Below, piece after piece: positions 34,375 through 43,172 of a stretch of DNA of 64,000 nt. Position 1 is the stretch's first letter. Each line of letters opens with the position of its first letter. The translations under genes were made by a program, and so were the position numbers. Below the pieces are notes generated by a model that had not been told where the DNA came from, ran no database searches, and saw only the letters and a program-made list of their open reading frames with translations. The stretch is from Bacillus thermotolerans (GTDB lineage: Bacteria > Bacillota > Bacilli > Bacillales > Domibacillaceae), in assembly GCF_000812025.2 (NCBI RefSeq), contig NZ_JWJE02000009.1, positions 1 through 64,000 on the forward strand, in the 5' to 3' direction.

Positions 34375-35391
34375 ATGAAAACATTCTTGCAGAAAAAAGG
34401 AATTACCCTGTCACCTCGCGTATATTTTATTGAGGCGCTTAGCTTCATGGCGCTTGGTTTGTTTAGTTCACTTATTATCGGACTGATTATTAATACAGCG
34501 GGAGAGCAGCTTGGAATTCCTTATCTCGTAAATATGGGAGAGCTCGTCATGGGCTTGATGGGGCCGGCTATTGGTGTAGCGGTAGCTTATGGGTTAAAGG
34601 CGCCGCCGCTTGTTTTATTTGCCAGCGTGGCTACAGGGGCTGCTGGAGCAGCTCTGGGCGGGCCAGCTGGAAGTTACATTGCGGCTTTATTGGGGGCGGA
34701 GATTGGAAAAGCTTTAAGCGGAACGACAAAGCTGGATATTATTGTGGCTCCTTTAGTAACAATTGCTTCAGGGTACACAGCAGCCGCTCTCTTAGGACCA
34801 GGCATTAATGCATTTATGAAATGGTTTGGCAGCTGGATTGAATGGGCGACCTTGCAGCAGCCGGTACCTATGGGTATATTGGTTGCCGTTTTGATGGGAT
34901 TAGCGCTTACCGCCCCCATCTCAAGTGCTGCTATCGCTCTTATGCTCGATTTGAACGGCCTGGCTGCAGGAGCAGCAACGATTGGCTGCAGTGCTCAAAT
35001 GATCGGGTTTGCGGTCGCCAGCTGGCGTGAGAATAAATGGGGCGGATTTGTGGCGCAGGGGATCGGCACTTCTATGCTGCAAGTGCCGAACATCGTACAG
35101 CACCCGCTCATTCTTATTCCGCCGACTATAGCAGGAGCTATACTCGCTCCAATCGGTACAACGGTTTGGCCAATGTTCAACAATGCCGCAGGAGCAGGAA
35201 TGGGGACATCAGGCTTTGTTGGCCAGATTATGACTTTTACGGTCATGGGCTTTGAGCCAGCTGTCTTTTTGCAAGTCTTTCTGCTTCATTTTGCCGGTCC
35301 GCTTGTGATAAGCTTAGCAGTGTCTGAGATCATGAGGAAAAAAGGCTGGATCAAGCCTGGACAGATGACGATCTCCTTAGGAGGTAAATAA
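34375..35391 (+). CDS. PfoR-type PTS EIIC-like membrane protein
   Basis: A 338-residue polytopic protein of the PTS_EIIC_2/PfoR group (COG3641). About nine hydrophobic segments are rich in Gly/Ala ([40 protein letters not shown]), with TMFN-like [20 protein letters not shown] near the end. PfoR was first described as a regulator of perfringolysin in Clostridium; the family resembles PTS permeases but often lacks IIA/IIB partners. None is encoded here, so transport by phosphorylation is doubtful. The stop is one base from ytpP, indicating co-transcription. Confidence 0.82.
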   Translation: MKTFLQKKGITLSPRVYFIEALSFMALGLFSSLIIGLIINTAGEQLGIPYLVNMGELVMGLMGPAIGVAVAYGLKAPPLVLFASVATGAAGAALGGPAGSYIAALLGAEIGKALSGTTKLDIIVAPLVTIASGYTAAALLGPGINAFMKWFGSWIEWATLQQPVPMGILVAVLMGLALTAPISSAAIALMLDLNGLAAGAATIGCSAQMIGFAVASWRENKWGGFVAQGIGTSMLQVPNIVQHPLILIPPTIAGAILAPIGTTVWPMFNNAAGAGMGTSGFVGQIMTFTVMGFEPAVFLQVFLLHFAGPLVISLAVSEIMRKKGWIKPGQMTISLGGK

Positions 35392-35392
35392 C

Positions 35393-35704
35393 ATGAAGAA
35401 ATTATCATCTATAGATGAATTCCAGCAGCTGAAAGTATCTAATAAGCACATTTTTTTATTTTCAGCTGACTGGTGCCCGGACTGCCGTGTCATTGAACCC
35501 GTGCTTCCGGAAATAGAGGAAGCATTCCCTGAGTTTACATTCGTTTATGTAGACCGTGATGAATTCATTGATCTGTGTGCCGAGTTGAATATTTTCGGCA
35601 TCCCAAGCTTTATTGCTTATGAGAACGGGACAGAAATCGGACGTTTCGTGAGTAAGGACCGAAAAACAAAAGAGGAAATTGAACAGTTTATTCAAGGTTT
35701 ATAA
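35393..35704 (+). CDS. ytpP: thioredoxin-like protein YtpP
   Basis: A 103-residue thioredoxin-fold protein. The redox site is Cys28-Pro-Asp-Cys31 in [13 protein letters not shown], and the cis-proline loop is [12 protein letters not shown]. The CPDC sequence differs from the CGPC of classic thioredoxin and suggests a different redox potential. B. subtilis YtpP has the same neighbours and has been described as a bacilliredoxin/bacillithiol disulfide-related thioredoxin, a role I have not verified. It starts two bases after the EIIC stop and is preceded by GGAGG. Confidence 0.88.
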   Translation: MKKLSSIDEFQQLKVSNKHIFLFSADWCPDCRVIEPVLPEIEEAFPEFTFVYVDRDEFIDLCAELNIFGIPSFIAYENGTEIGRFVSKDRKTKEEIEQFIQGL

Positions 35705-35707
35705 TAA

Positions 35708-35763
35708 GCGCCTGGTAAGCGGGCAGCTGCTTACTTGAGGCAGCTCGCTTATCAGGCGTCTTT
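35708..35763 (+). terminator. long hairpin terminator after ytpP
   Basis: GCGCCTGGTAAGCGGGCAGCTG pairs with CAGCTCGCTTATCAGGCGTC over about 20 positions with small bulges; a short T-rich tail follows. Confidence 0.7.
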
Positions 35764-35783
35764 GTCGCGAAAGGAGAGAGAAA

Positions 35784-36590
35784 ATGGATTCTAAAAAATT
35801 GAGAAGAATTCTTGAGGAGCGCCTGCAGAAGGATAACCGCAGCTTTACCTTTGACCGTGAGAAGGATGAATTAAGAATTGAAAACACAGAGACTGGAAAA
35901 GGAATCAATGTATCCTTGCCGCCGGTCGTTGCTAAGTGGCAGAATAAAAAAGAACAGGCCATCGATGAAGTTGTTTATTATGTAGAGGAAGCACTGGCTG
36001 TCATGGGGGCCGAGCATTCCTTGTCTAACCAAGAGAAAAATATCTTTCCGGTTATTCGCTCTACGTCGTTTCCGAAAGAGACTAAAGACGGCGTTCCTTT
36101 CTTTACAGATGAACATACGGCAGAAACGCGCATTTATTATGCGCTGGATCTAGGGAAAACATATCGCTTGATTGATGAGTCATTGAGAAAAAGAGAAGGC
36201 TGGACAGAAGAGCGAGTTAGAGAAATGGCTCGTTTCAATTTGCGCTCCTTGCCGACGAATGTAAAGAAGGACGAAGTATCCGGCAACTTCTTTTACTTTT
36301 TAAATACGAATGATGGCTATGACGCGAGCCGTATTTTAAATGAGAAGTTTTTAAAAGACATGTCTGAACAGGTAGAGGGAGAAATGACGATATCTGTTCC
36401 GCATGGCGATGTACTGATCATAGGCGATATCCGCAATGAGACAGGCTACGACGTTCTGGCGCAAATGAATATGAGCTTTTTTGCAGGTGGTCATGTGCCG
36501 ATTACAGCGTTATCGTTTATTTATGAAGAAGGGAAGCTTGACCCTATTTTTATTATGGCAAAAAACCGGGCAGCCGAAAAAAAGAAGTAA
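35784..36590 (+). CDS. ytpQ: DUF1444 protein YtpQ
   Basis: A 268-residue soluble protein, the same length as YtpQ of B. subtilis, with shared blocks [62 protein letters not shown] and [13 protein letters not shown]. The family (DUF1444) is conserved in Bacillales and has no assigned activity. The start follows AAAGGAGAGAG. In B. subtilis ytpR (a tRNA-binding-domain protein) follows; it is absent here, and sftA comes next. Confidence 0.9.
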   Translation: MDSKKLRRILEERLQKDNRSFTFDREKDELRIENTETGKGINVSLPPVVAKWQNKKEQAIDEVVYYVEEALAVMGAEHSLSNQEKNIFPVIRSTSFPKETKDGVPFFTDEHTAETRIYYALDLGKTYRLIDESLRKREGWTEERVREMARFNLRSLPTNVKKDEVSGNFFYFLNTNDGYDASRILNEKFLKDMSEQVEGEMTISVPHGDVLIIGDIRNETGYDVLAQMNMSFFAGGHVPITALSFIYEEGKLDPIFIMAKNRAAEKKK

Positions 36591-36602
36591 ATAAACAACA
36601 CG

Positions 36603-36644
36603 AAAAGCTTTGCAAGTTGATGGCTGCTTGTAAAGCTTTTTATT
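36603..36644 (+). terminator. terminator after ytpQ
   Basis: AAAAGCTTTGCAAG pairs with CTTGTAAAGCTTTT (one G-U pair), followed by TAT. Confidence 0.82.
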
Positions 36645-36752
36645 TACAGGGCGTCTAGAAGGGCAAAAAGCTCAAATCTTGCCAGTATCTATTTTCATAC
36701 AGAAAAAAACTGTTAAAATGGAATAGATTCTTTAAAAGAAAGAGTGATTACA

Positions 36753-39419
36753 ATGGGTTTTTTTAAGAAATTTATAGGGATATTTCGTGAAGAAGCTGAA
36801 ATAGATACTGAATTGAGAGAGACGAACAAACAGTCGCCGAAGGGGAAGCTGCCAAAAAGAAAAAAGTCGATTGAACCAGCTGCCTCTTTCCCTAAGGCTA
36901 TGTATAACCCGCCAGATTTAAAAACCAAAGTGACCTACCGTTATCCATCTACAGAAAGGCGCTTATCAACTGATGATTCTGATACGGCAAGAGCACGGAG
37001 AGACGAGTTTTCCAGCTTGAGCAGAAGGCTCAAGTATAGGGGAATAGCAAAGCCCGCTGAGGCGTTTTTTGAAGCTGACTGGGAGCAGGAGGAAGTGACA
37101 GAACAAGATTGGAAAGTGAGAAATACAACTGCTACACCTCCTGCTACACCTCCTGCTACACCTTCTGTCAGCAAGACAACGAACAGAGCTTTTCGTCCGA
37201 CTGATATTCCTTCACCTGTATACGGGTTTGGGAAGAGAGAGCTCAGTGGAAAGGCGAAGGCTGAGTCTGAAGTGCCAGAATCGCCGAATAAAGAGGACCA
37301 CTCTGTTAATATAGACGAACGGACTGAAGAGCCGGTAGTGACGCCGGCAAAAGAGATTCCCGAGCAAGAGAAGGAACGGGAAGAAATCGTCATTCGAACT
37401 CAAAAGCAAGAAGAACAGCAGCCGAATGTAAGCGAAGAAGCCGAAGAGGCGGCTGGAGTTTCTCCGGATGATAAACAGTCGGAGGAAGAAGATACTTTAC
37501 TTGTATTTAAAACTGCACAAGAAAAGAAAACCGTATTTGATGTAGAAAAAGAGGATCCTGCTTTTAGAGAAAAAATAGAAGAATCAGAGGTTAAGAGCCA
37601 ACCAGAACCGGCATCTTTGGAAACAAGAGAAGAAAAGCCAGCAGTCAAAGCAGAAGAGTCGGCTGTCACACCTCCGAGTGCAGGTAAGAAGCTGCAGAAG
37701 AAAAAACAAGAGGAAAGGCACAAGGCTCGTCAAGAGGCGAGACGCAAGAAGGGCAGAGTAACTCCTTTCAATGTTATCATGTCCATGGAGGATAGAAAGG
37801 CATGGGAAAGCCGGCAAGCTAAACAGCAAGCACAGCCAATAGAGCCGGCCAAACAGCAAGAGCAGGAGCTGGGGAACAGCCTAAGTTCAGAAGCCCAGCC
37901 GGCTGAAGAGGCGGCGGCTCCGAAGCGCCAGGAGACAGAGGTATTGGCAGAGGACCACAAGCAGCAAGAAGAGACAGTACTCGCTGTTGAAGAGCAGGTG
38001 TATGCATTTCCCGATGTCTTGTATTTAGCACCTCCTGTTATGAAAAAGGCAGATCCCGAGCGGATCAATATACAGAGCAACATTTTGAATGAAACATTCA
38101 GAAACTTTAATGTAAAGGCCTCCGTCGTAGATGTGACGGTAGGACCTTCTGTTATGCGTTTCGAGGTGGAGCCTGAGCGGGGAGTGAAAGTCAGCAAGAT
38201 TACGAATCTAGCAGACGACATCAAGAGAAGTCTTGCGGCCCGAACGATCCGGATTGAAGCACCTATTCCAGGCACGCAGGTAATCGGGATAGAGATACCC
38301 AATAAAGACAGCCGGCCGGTGCAGATCAGCGAAATTATTTCCACACCGGAATTTACTGAGCACACATCACCTCTTGCCTCTGCTCTTGGCCTTGATATAT
38401 CGGGGGAGCCGGTTGTACTGGACTTGAATAAAATGCCTCATGGATTAATCGCCGGGGCGACAGGGTCAGGGAAAAGCGTCTGTATTAACTCTATTCTCGT
38501 GAGTCTCTTATACAAAGCGGCGCCTCATGAATTGAAGCTGCTTTTAATTGACCCGAAAATGGTAGAGCTTGCCCCGTATAATGACATCCCACACCTTGTG
38601 AGCCCGGTTATTACAGATGTAAAAGCAGCGACAGCAGCTTTAAAATGGGCAGTAGAGGAAATGGAGCGTCGTTACGAGCTGTTCCTTCATGCAGGGGTTC
38701 GTGATATTAAAAAATATAATGAAAAAGTCGCACGGAGAGGCAAGAAGGGAGAGCATCTGCCGTATATCGTCATAGTCATTGATGAGCTGGCTGATTTAAT
38801 GATGATGTCTCCATCTGAAGTAGAGGAAGCCATTTCCCGAATTGCTCAAAAGGCGCGGGCATGCGGCATCCATTTAATCGTTGCGACGCAGCGGCCGTCA
38901 GTGGACGTAATTACCGGGTTAATTAAAGCGAATATCCCGACAAGGATTGCTTTCTCTGTTTCTTCCCAGGTTGACTCACGAACCATTATCGATACAGGGG
39001 GCGCTGAAAAGCTGCTTGGACGGGGAGATATGCTCCTCTTGAATAATGGGGCATCAGAAGCTGTTCGATTGCAGGGCACATTCGTTTCTGATGATGAAAT
39101 TGATATGGTCGTAGAGCATGTAAGAAAGCAACAGGCGCCTAATTATTTGTTCAGGCAGGAAGAACTGCTGGAGAAGGCTCAGATTCAGGAAACAGAAGAT
39201 GAGCTGTTCCCAGAGGCGTGTGAATTTGTTGTTCAAAAAGGCGGCGCGTCTACATCGCTCCTTCAGCGACATTTCAGTATTGGCTATAACCGAGCAGCAC
39301 GGTTGATTGAAATGATGGAGACGCAAGGGATGATTTCTGGCCAGCGAGCTGGAAAGCCGCGCGAAGTGCTCATGACAGAAGAGGATCTTCAGGCCTTGAA
39401 GGAAGCGCATATGAATTAA
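36753..39419 (+). CDS. sftA: DNA translocase SftA (FtsK/SpoIIIE family)
   Basis: An 888-residue FtsK-family motor. SftA (YtpS/YtpT) is the soluble translocase of Bacillus that clears DNA from the closing septum, as opposed to membrane-bound SpoIIIE. The N-terminus has no membrane helix. A long low-complexity Glu/Lys/Pro/Gln linker of about 400 residues follows, with a PPAT repeat near residue 130. The motor has Walker A GATGSGKS near residue 568 and Walker B IVIVIDELADLMMM. A winged-helix gamma domain ends the protein (ACEFVVQKGGASTSLLQRHF). ATG at 36753 is preferred to the GTG three codons upstream. Confidence 0.93.
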   Translation: MGFFKKFIGIFREEAEIDTELRETNKQSPKGKLPKRKKSIEPAASFPKAMYNPPDLKTKVTYRYPSTERRLSTDDSDTARARRDEFSSLSRRLKYRGIAKPAEAFFEADWEQEEVTEQDWKVRNTTATPPATPPATPSVSKTTNRAFRPTDIPSPVYGFGKRELSGKAKAESEVPESPNKEDHSVNIDERTEEPVVTPAKEIPEQEKEREEIVIRTQKQEEQQPNVSEEAEEAAGVSPDDKQSEEEDTLLVFKTAQEKKTVFDVEKEDPAFREKIEESEVKSQPEPASLETREEKPAVKAEESAVTPPSAGKKLQKKKQEERHKARQEARRKKGRVTPFNVIMSMEDRKAWESRQAKQQAQPIEPAKQQEQELGNSLSSEAQPAEEAAAPKRQETEVLAEDHKQQEETVLAVEEQVYAFPDVLYLAPPVMKKADPERINIQSNILNETFRNFNVKASVVDVTVGPSVMRFEVEPERGVKVSKITNLADDIKRSLAARTIRIEAPIPGTQVIGIEIPNKDSRPVQISEIISTPEFTEHTSPLASALGLDISGEPVVLDLNKMPHGLIAGATGSGKSVCINSILVSLLYKAAPHELKLLLIDPKMVELAPYNDIPHLVSPVITDVKAATAALKWAVEEMERRYELFLHAGVRDIKKYNEKVARRGKKGEHLPYIVIVIDELADLMMMSPSEVEEAISRIAQKARACGIHLIVATQRPSVDVITGLIKANIPTRIAFSVSSQVDSRTIIDTGGAEKLLGRGDMLLLNNGASEAVRLQGTFVSDDEIDMVVEHVRKQQAPNYLFRQEELLEKAQIQETEDELFPEACEFVVQKGGASTSLLQRHFSIGYNRAARLIEMMETQGMISGQRAGKPREVLMTEEDLQALKEAHMN

Positions 39420-39439
39420 CAGATAATGAAGACAAGAAG

Positions 39440-39480
39440 AAAGAGCTGCAGCCGGTGGGTGATCAGCTCTTTCCTTTCTT
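39440..39480 (+). terminator. terminator after sftA
   Basis: AAAGAGCTG and CAGCTCTTT form a perfect 9-bp stem with a 15-base loop, followed by CCTTTCTT. Confidence 0.7.
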
Positions 39481-39515
39481 ACCGAAAACAGGAAAATGGC
39501 TATTTTTCGATGTAA

Positions 39516-39544
39516 TAGTCACACAAGAGAAAAAGTGTTATAAT
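39516..39544 (+). promoter_or_regulatory. promoter of murC
   Basis: TAGTCA, 17 bases, TATAAT, with TG one base upstream of the -10 (extended -10). It lies about 100 bases before the murC start. Confidence 0.65.
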
Positions 39545-39645
39545 GATTCAATGTGAAAGTTAACTGTCAAACCGTCTATAAAATCAAAAATGATTAAAAT
39601 ACATATACTGCAGTACTGATAGACGAAGGCTGGAGGTTCAATTAT

Positions 39646-40950
39646 ATGACAACATACCACTTTGTTGGAATTAAAGGCTCGGGAATGAGCGCCCTTGCAC
39701 AGGTTCTACATGATCAAGGAGAAAACGTGCAAGGCTCTGACGTTGATAAAGAGTTTTTTACACAAAAAGCATTAGAGGAAGCAGGGATTCCGATTCTGCC
39801 GTTTCGGGCTGATAATGTTCAGCCGGGCATGACGGTGATCGCAGGGAATGCCTTTCCAGATGAACATGAGGAAATCCAGCGGGCGCTGGAGCTCCAGGTG
39901 CCGGTGATCCGCTATCACCGTTTTCTTGGTGACTTTATGCAGAATTATACGAGCATTGCTGTGACAGGGGCTCATGGGAAAACATCGACTACCGGGCTTT
40001 TAGCTCACGTGGTTAGCGGCGCTAAGCCTACTTCTTATTTGATTGGTGATGGCACAGGAAAAGGTGAGAAGCAAGCCGATTATTTTTGCCTCGAGGCATG
40101 TGAATATCGACGGCATTTCTTATCCTATAATCCAGATTATGCCATCATGACCAATATTGATTTTGATCATCCGGATTATTTCACGGATGTAGAAGATGTT
40201 GTTTCTGCCTTCCAGGAAATGGCTTTGAATGTGAAAAAAGGAATATTCGCGTGCGGAGATGATGAATACTTACAAGGTATACAGGCGAAAGTGCCGGTTG
40301 TCTTCTACGGTTTTGCGGAAGAAAATGACTTTCAAGCCCGCCACGTAGAACATGACTCAACAGGTACTACATTCGACGTGTTCGTAAGGAACACTTTCTA
40401 TGCAACATTTAAAATACCAACATTCGGCGATCACAATATACTTAATGCACTTGCTGTTATTGCACTTTGTGACTATGAAGAGATTGATACGGAAATCGTG
40501 AAAGAACGGCTGCTTACGTTCCAAGGAGTGAAGCGGCGGTTCTCCGAAAAAACTGCAGGCTCACAAATTCTTGTGGACGACTATGCTCATCACCCAACCG
40601 AGGTGCGGGCAACGATCCGTTCAGCTCGTCAGAAATACCCTGATAAAGAAGTAGTGGCTATTTTCCAGCCGCACACGTTTACGCGGACACAAACCTTCCT
40701 TGAAGAATTTGCTGAAAGCTTGGGCGAAGCTGATACTGTCTACTTATGTGATATTTTCGGCTCAGCTCGCGAGAATCACGGTAAGCTTTCTATTGAAGAC
40801 TTGCAAGAGAAAATTCCGGGGGCTGCGCTCTTGAAGGAAGAAGATACGTCACCTTTAGCTAAGCATAAAGAAGGCGTTCTCTTATTCATGGGAGCTGGGG
40901 ACATTCAAAAATTCCAGGCTGCGTATGAAAACTACCTAAGTAAACAATAA
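39646..40950 (+). CDS. murC: UDP-N-acetylmuramate-L-alanine ligase
   Basis: A 434-residue Mur ligase that adds L-alanine to UDP-MurNAc using ATP, the first step of peptidoglycan stem peptide synthesis. The N-terminal UDP-binding motif is [18 protein letters not shown], the ATP P-loop [10 protein letters not shown] is near residue 107, and the C-terminal [15 protein letters not shown] block is typical of MurC. The start follows GGAGGTTCAATT. It lies next to sftA, as in B. subtilis. Confidence 0.97.
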   Translation: MTTYHFVGIKGSGMSALAQVLHDQGENVQGSDVDKEFFTQKALEEAGIPILPFRADNVQPGMTVIAGNAFPDEHEEIQRALELQVPVIRYHRFLGDFMQNYTSIAVTGAHGKTSTTGLLAHVVSGAKPTSYLIGDGTGKGEKQADYFCLEACEYRRHFLSYNPDYAIMTNIDFDHPDYFTDVEDVVSAFQEMALNVKKGIFACGDDEYLQGIQAKVPVVFYGFAEENDFQARHVEHDSTGTTFDVFVRNTFYATFKIPTFGDHNILNALAVIALCDYEEIDTEIVKERLLTFQGVKRRFSEKTAGSQILVDDYAHHPTEVRATIRSARQKYPDKEVVAIFQPHTFTRTQTFLEEFAESLGEADTVYLCDIFGSARENHGKLSIEDLQEKIPGAALLKEEDTSPLAKHKEGVLLFMGAGDIQKFQAAYENYLSKQ

Positions 40951-40985
40951 TAAAGAGAAAATGACGGTTGTCATTTTCCTCATTG

Positions 40986-41014
40986 ACTGCCGGAGTTCTT
41001 CTCCGGCAGTTTTT
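40986..41014 (+). terminator. terminator after murC
   Basis: ACTGCCGGAG, TTCTT, CTCCGGCAGT, then TTTTAT. A second small hairpin AAAATGAC/GTCATTTT lies just upstream at about 40958-40977. Confidence 0.92.
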
Positions 41015-41130
41015 ATCTTTACGGGGAAAGGGGGTGATAGACAAACGTCAAGAAGAGGAGAAAGGAGAGGATTTTTGAATAAATTTAGCAAATAGGCAGG
41101 AAAACGCGCATGAAAAACGAATATAAAAGT

Positions 41131-41155
41131 GTTTAACCTTTTAGTTGAGGGGTAA
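41131..41155 (+). promoter_or_regulatory. sigma-B-like promoter of ytxGH
   Basis: GTTTAA, 13 bases, GGGTAA: 11 of 12 positions match the sigma-B consensus GTTTAA-N12-15-GGGTAT. The ytxGHJ genes of B. subtilis are sigma-B (and sigma-H) dependent general stress genes. Confidence 0.78.
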
Positions 41156-41189
41156 CTTTAGTTATATAACGCTTCTGGAGGTGTCGGAA

Positions 41190-41693
41190 TTGGAAATCAT
41201 TTTGTACTTGAGTGCTGCAGTGGCAGCAATCGCTTTTTTAATTCTTGTAATTAGTTTAACTAAAACTTTGAAGTCCGTTGACCAAACATTGGACAGCTTG
41301 ACACGCACACTAGACCGGCTGGAGGGTCAATTGCAGGGAGTAACGACAGAGACAACAGAGTTGCTACATAAGACAAACGTGCTCGCTGAAGACATCCAGC
41401 ATAAAACCGAGCAACTGAATACAGTTGTATATGCGGTGAAAGATGTTGGCTCAACTGTTCATAATTTAAATCAGTCCATTAATAAAGTAACAACTACGGT
41501 TGCCTCACAAATGGAGAAGAATCAGTATAAAATTTCTCAAGCCGTTCAATGGGGGAATGTAGTTAAGCAGTTAGTGGACAGATTTAAAGCTGAAAAAGAC
41601 GGCATGCAGCAAACAACTCTTCCTGCAACCCAGACAGTTTCACCTGCTGTTCGTTCAACGGATGAAAATGTAAAAGTGAAGGAGAGATTATAA
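41190..41693 (+). CDS. ytxG: YtxG, DUF948 general stress protein
   Basis: A 167-residue DUF948 protein. One N-terminal membrane helix (MEIILYLSAAVAAIAFLILVISL) is followed by a long amphipathic, Thr/Leu-rich coiled-coil segment (LDSLTRTLDRLEGQLQGVTT and onward). The start is TTG at 41190, seven bases from CTGGAGGTG; in-frame codons upstream abut that site or lack one. It overlaps ytxH by one base (TAATG) and has a sigma-B-like promoter. The function is unknown beyond stress induction. Confidence 0.87.
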   Translation: MEIILYLSAAVAAIAFLILVISLTKTLKSVDQTLDSLTRTLDRLEGQLQGVTTETTELLHKTNVLAEDIQHKTEQLNTVVYAVKDVGSTVHNLNQSINKVTTTVASQMEKNQYKISQAVQWGNVVKQLVDRFKAEKDGMQQTTLPATQTVSPAVRSTDENVKVKERL

Positions 41694-42406
41694 TGGCGCA
41701 AAACACGAAACAAAACACGGGCCAAAAAATGGAGAAACCAAGTGTTCAGTATGGCGATTATGACAAGCATGTAGACAACAGCTCTACTTCAAGAGACTTC
41801 ATGATCGGAGCGATGCTTGGGGCAGCTGTCGGTGCTGCTACAGCTTTATTCCTAGCGCCGAAACCAGGCAGAGAACTGCGTGAGGATTTAAATTCACAGG
41901 CAGTTACATTAAAAAGCCGTGCTGGAGAATGGACAGATAAGGCAAGGGAAAAAGGAACAACTCTTGCTTCCACAGCTAAAGAAAAGTCTTCTTCTTTAAC
42001 TCAAACTGTACAAGGACAATCCGGCAACCTAGTTGGCAAAGTAAAGAACATGATGCCTGGATCTGCTTCCGACTCAAACAGCCAAAGTACGGAAGAGATG
42101 AAGCAGCAGGCGAAAGAAACGGCCGAAGAAGTAAAGAAGACAGTAGAACAAAAATTGGATGAAACAAAAAAGGCATTTGAAGAAACAGAAAAAAGCGTAG
42201 GCCAGTCAAGCGGGTCTGCGGCAAATAATAATGAGTCAACTAAATCTTCATCTGCTACGTATGCCAATCCGGCCAGTGCAGGGATTAACGAAAAAACAGG
42301 CAGCCAAACACCTGCTGCCAATGCAGCGAAGAGCACAAACAATACGAAAAACAGATCGAATTCCAATAATAACAAGCAGGGGAATAACAGAAAGAAAAAT
42401 AACTAA
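41693..42406 (+). CDS. ytxH: YtxH general stress protein
   Basis: A 237-residue YtxH-family protein. A short N-terminal leader is followed by a Gly/Ala-rich membrane segment (FMIGAMLGAAVGAATALFLAP), then KPGRELREDLNSQA and an LEA-like, Lys/Glu/Ala helical region. The last 70 residues are low-complexity Asn/Ser/Lys. B. subtilis YtxH is shorter (about 150 residues as I recall it), so this C-terminal extension is lineage-specific. The TAATG overlap with ytxG indicates translational coupling. Confidence 0.87.
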   Translation: MAQNTKQNTGQKMEKPSVQYGDYDKHVDNSSTSRDFMIGAMLGAAVGAATALFLAPKPGRELREDLNSQAVTLKSRAGEWTDKAREKGTTLASTAKEKSSSLTQTVQGQSGNLVGKVKNMMPGSASDSNSQSTEEMKQQAKETAEEVKKTVEQKLDETKKAFEETEKSVGQSSGSAANNNESTKSSSATYANPASAGINEKTGSQTPAANAAKSTNNTKNRSNSNNNKQGNNRKKNN

Positions 42407-42432
42407 AAAGCAGGCTTAGCCTGCTTTTTTTA
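42405..42432 (+). terminator. terminator after ytxH
   Basis: AAAAAGCAGGC, TTA, GCCTGCTTTTTTT. It separates ytxGH from ytxJ. Confidence 0.92.
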
Positions 42433-42593
42433 TTGCAAAGCTCAAGGGAGGCTCTCATCGACAGAAAGGTTTAATTAGATTCATGTGGGAAATAAATAAA
42501 GTGCAGGTTTTCTCTATACGGTATAATAAGTATTAGCTTGTTTGCATAAAAGGAATAATGCAAACAAAATCTTTCAACAAAGGGTGACTTATA

Positions 42594-42914
42594 GTGGAAA
42601 AAGTTCATTTAATTGCAGACTTTGAGAGACTGGCGGAAGAGAACGACCGTTTCTTCTTCTTTAAGCATAGTTCTACCTGTCCAGTAAGTGCACAGGCTTT
42701 CGAAGCTTATAATGCTTTCTTAGAGGAGCATCCGGAAGAAAAAGGCTATTATTTAACTGTGCAGGAATCAAGAGATCTATCTAACTACATTGCTGCCCAG
42801 TATGAAGTCATACATCAGTCTCCACAAGCTTTTTTATTTGAGAACGGCCAGCCTTCCTGGCACGAATCCCATTGGAAAATTACAAAGGATGGATTAGCTG
42901 ACCTAAGCTCGTGA
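42594..42914 (+). CDS. ytxJ: bacilliredoxin-like protein YtxJ
   Basis: A 106-residue thioredoxin-fold protein of the YtxJ family (monothiol bacilliredoxin BrxC type). The active-site cysteine is Cys29 in FKHSSTCPVSAQAF, with a single thiol at this site. It reduces mixed disulfides between bacillithiol and proteins. The start is GTG after AAAGGGTGAC. In B. subtilis it is part of the ytxGHJ operon; here a strong terminator precedes it and a TATAAT box at 42522 suggests its own promoter. Confidence 0.9.
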   Translation: MEKVHLIADFERLAEENDRFFFFKHSSTCPVSAQAFEAYNAFLEEHPEEKGYYLTVQESRDLSNYIAAQYEVIHQSPQAFLFENGQPSWHESHWKITKDGLADLSS

Positions 42915-42926
42915 AGGCAAAGAGAA

Positions 42927-42966
42927 GGAAGCAGAGCAGCTTTTGATGCTTCTCTGTTTCCTTTTA
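42927..42966 (+). terminator. terminator after ytxJ
   Basis: GGAAGCAGAGCAGC pairs with GCTTCTCTGTTTCC with one mismatch and one G-U pair, followed by TTTT. Confidence 0.82.
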
Positions 42967-42983
42967 TTTCACTATAATACTTT

Positions 42984-42999
42984 AACGCTTAAAAGCGTT
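42984..42999. repeat. palindrome upstream of the aroA promoter
   Basis: AACGCTTAAAAGCGTT has 7-bp arms and a 2-base centre. It ends 22 bases before the -35 box and could be an operator for an unidentified regulator. Confidence 0.5.
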
Positions 43000-43021
43000 T
43001 AATAAATAAAGAAAAATGTTC

Positions 43022-43050
43022 GTGACATTTCAGAATCTTTGTTTTATAAT
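43022..43050 (+). promoter_or_regulatory. sigma-A promoter of aroA
   Basis: GTGACA, 17 bases, TATAAT. The predicted leader is about 115 bases, and I recognise no riboswitch in it. Confidence 0.75.
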
Positions 43051-43172
43051 AAACCCTACAAACGAAAATAAAACCGTACCATCTTTCAGCTGGCGAAAGA
43101 TCAGGTTATTTACATGGCAAGATTGAACAAACAACTATTTGATAAAGATTTAAAATGCGGAGGGATAATCAC

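Noticed and set aside
37132-37165. Short tandem repeats considered as a CRISPR-like array
   Set aside because: The units are 12 bases with no spacers and lie inside a coding sequence. No CRISPR array or cas gene is present in the window.
37730-38365. Long open frame on the minus strand opposite sftA
   Set aside because: It is antisense to a clear FtsK-family gene, has serine-rich low-complexity translation and no ribosome binding site; it is a shadow of biased codon use.
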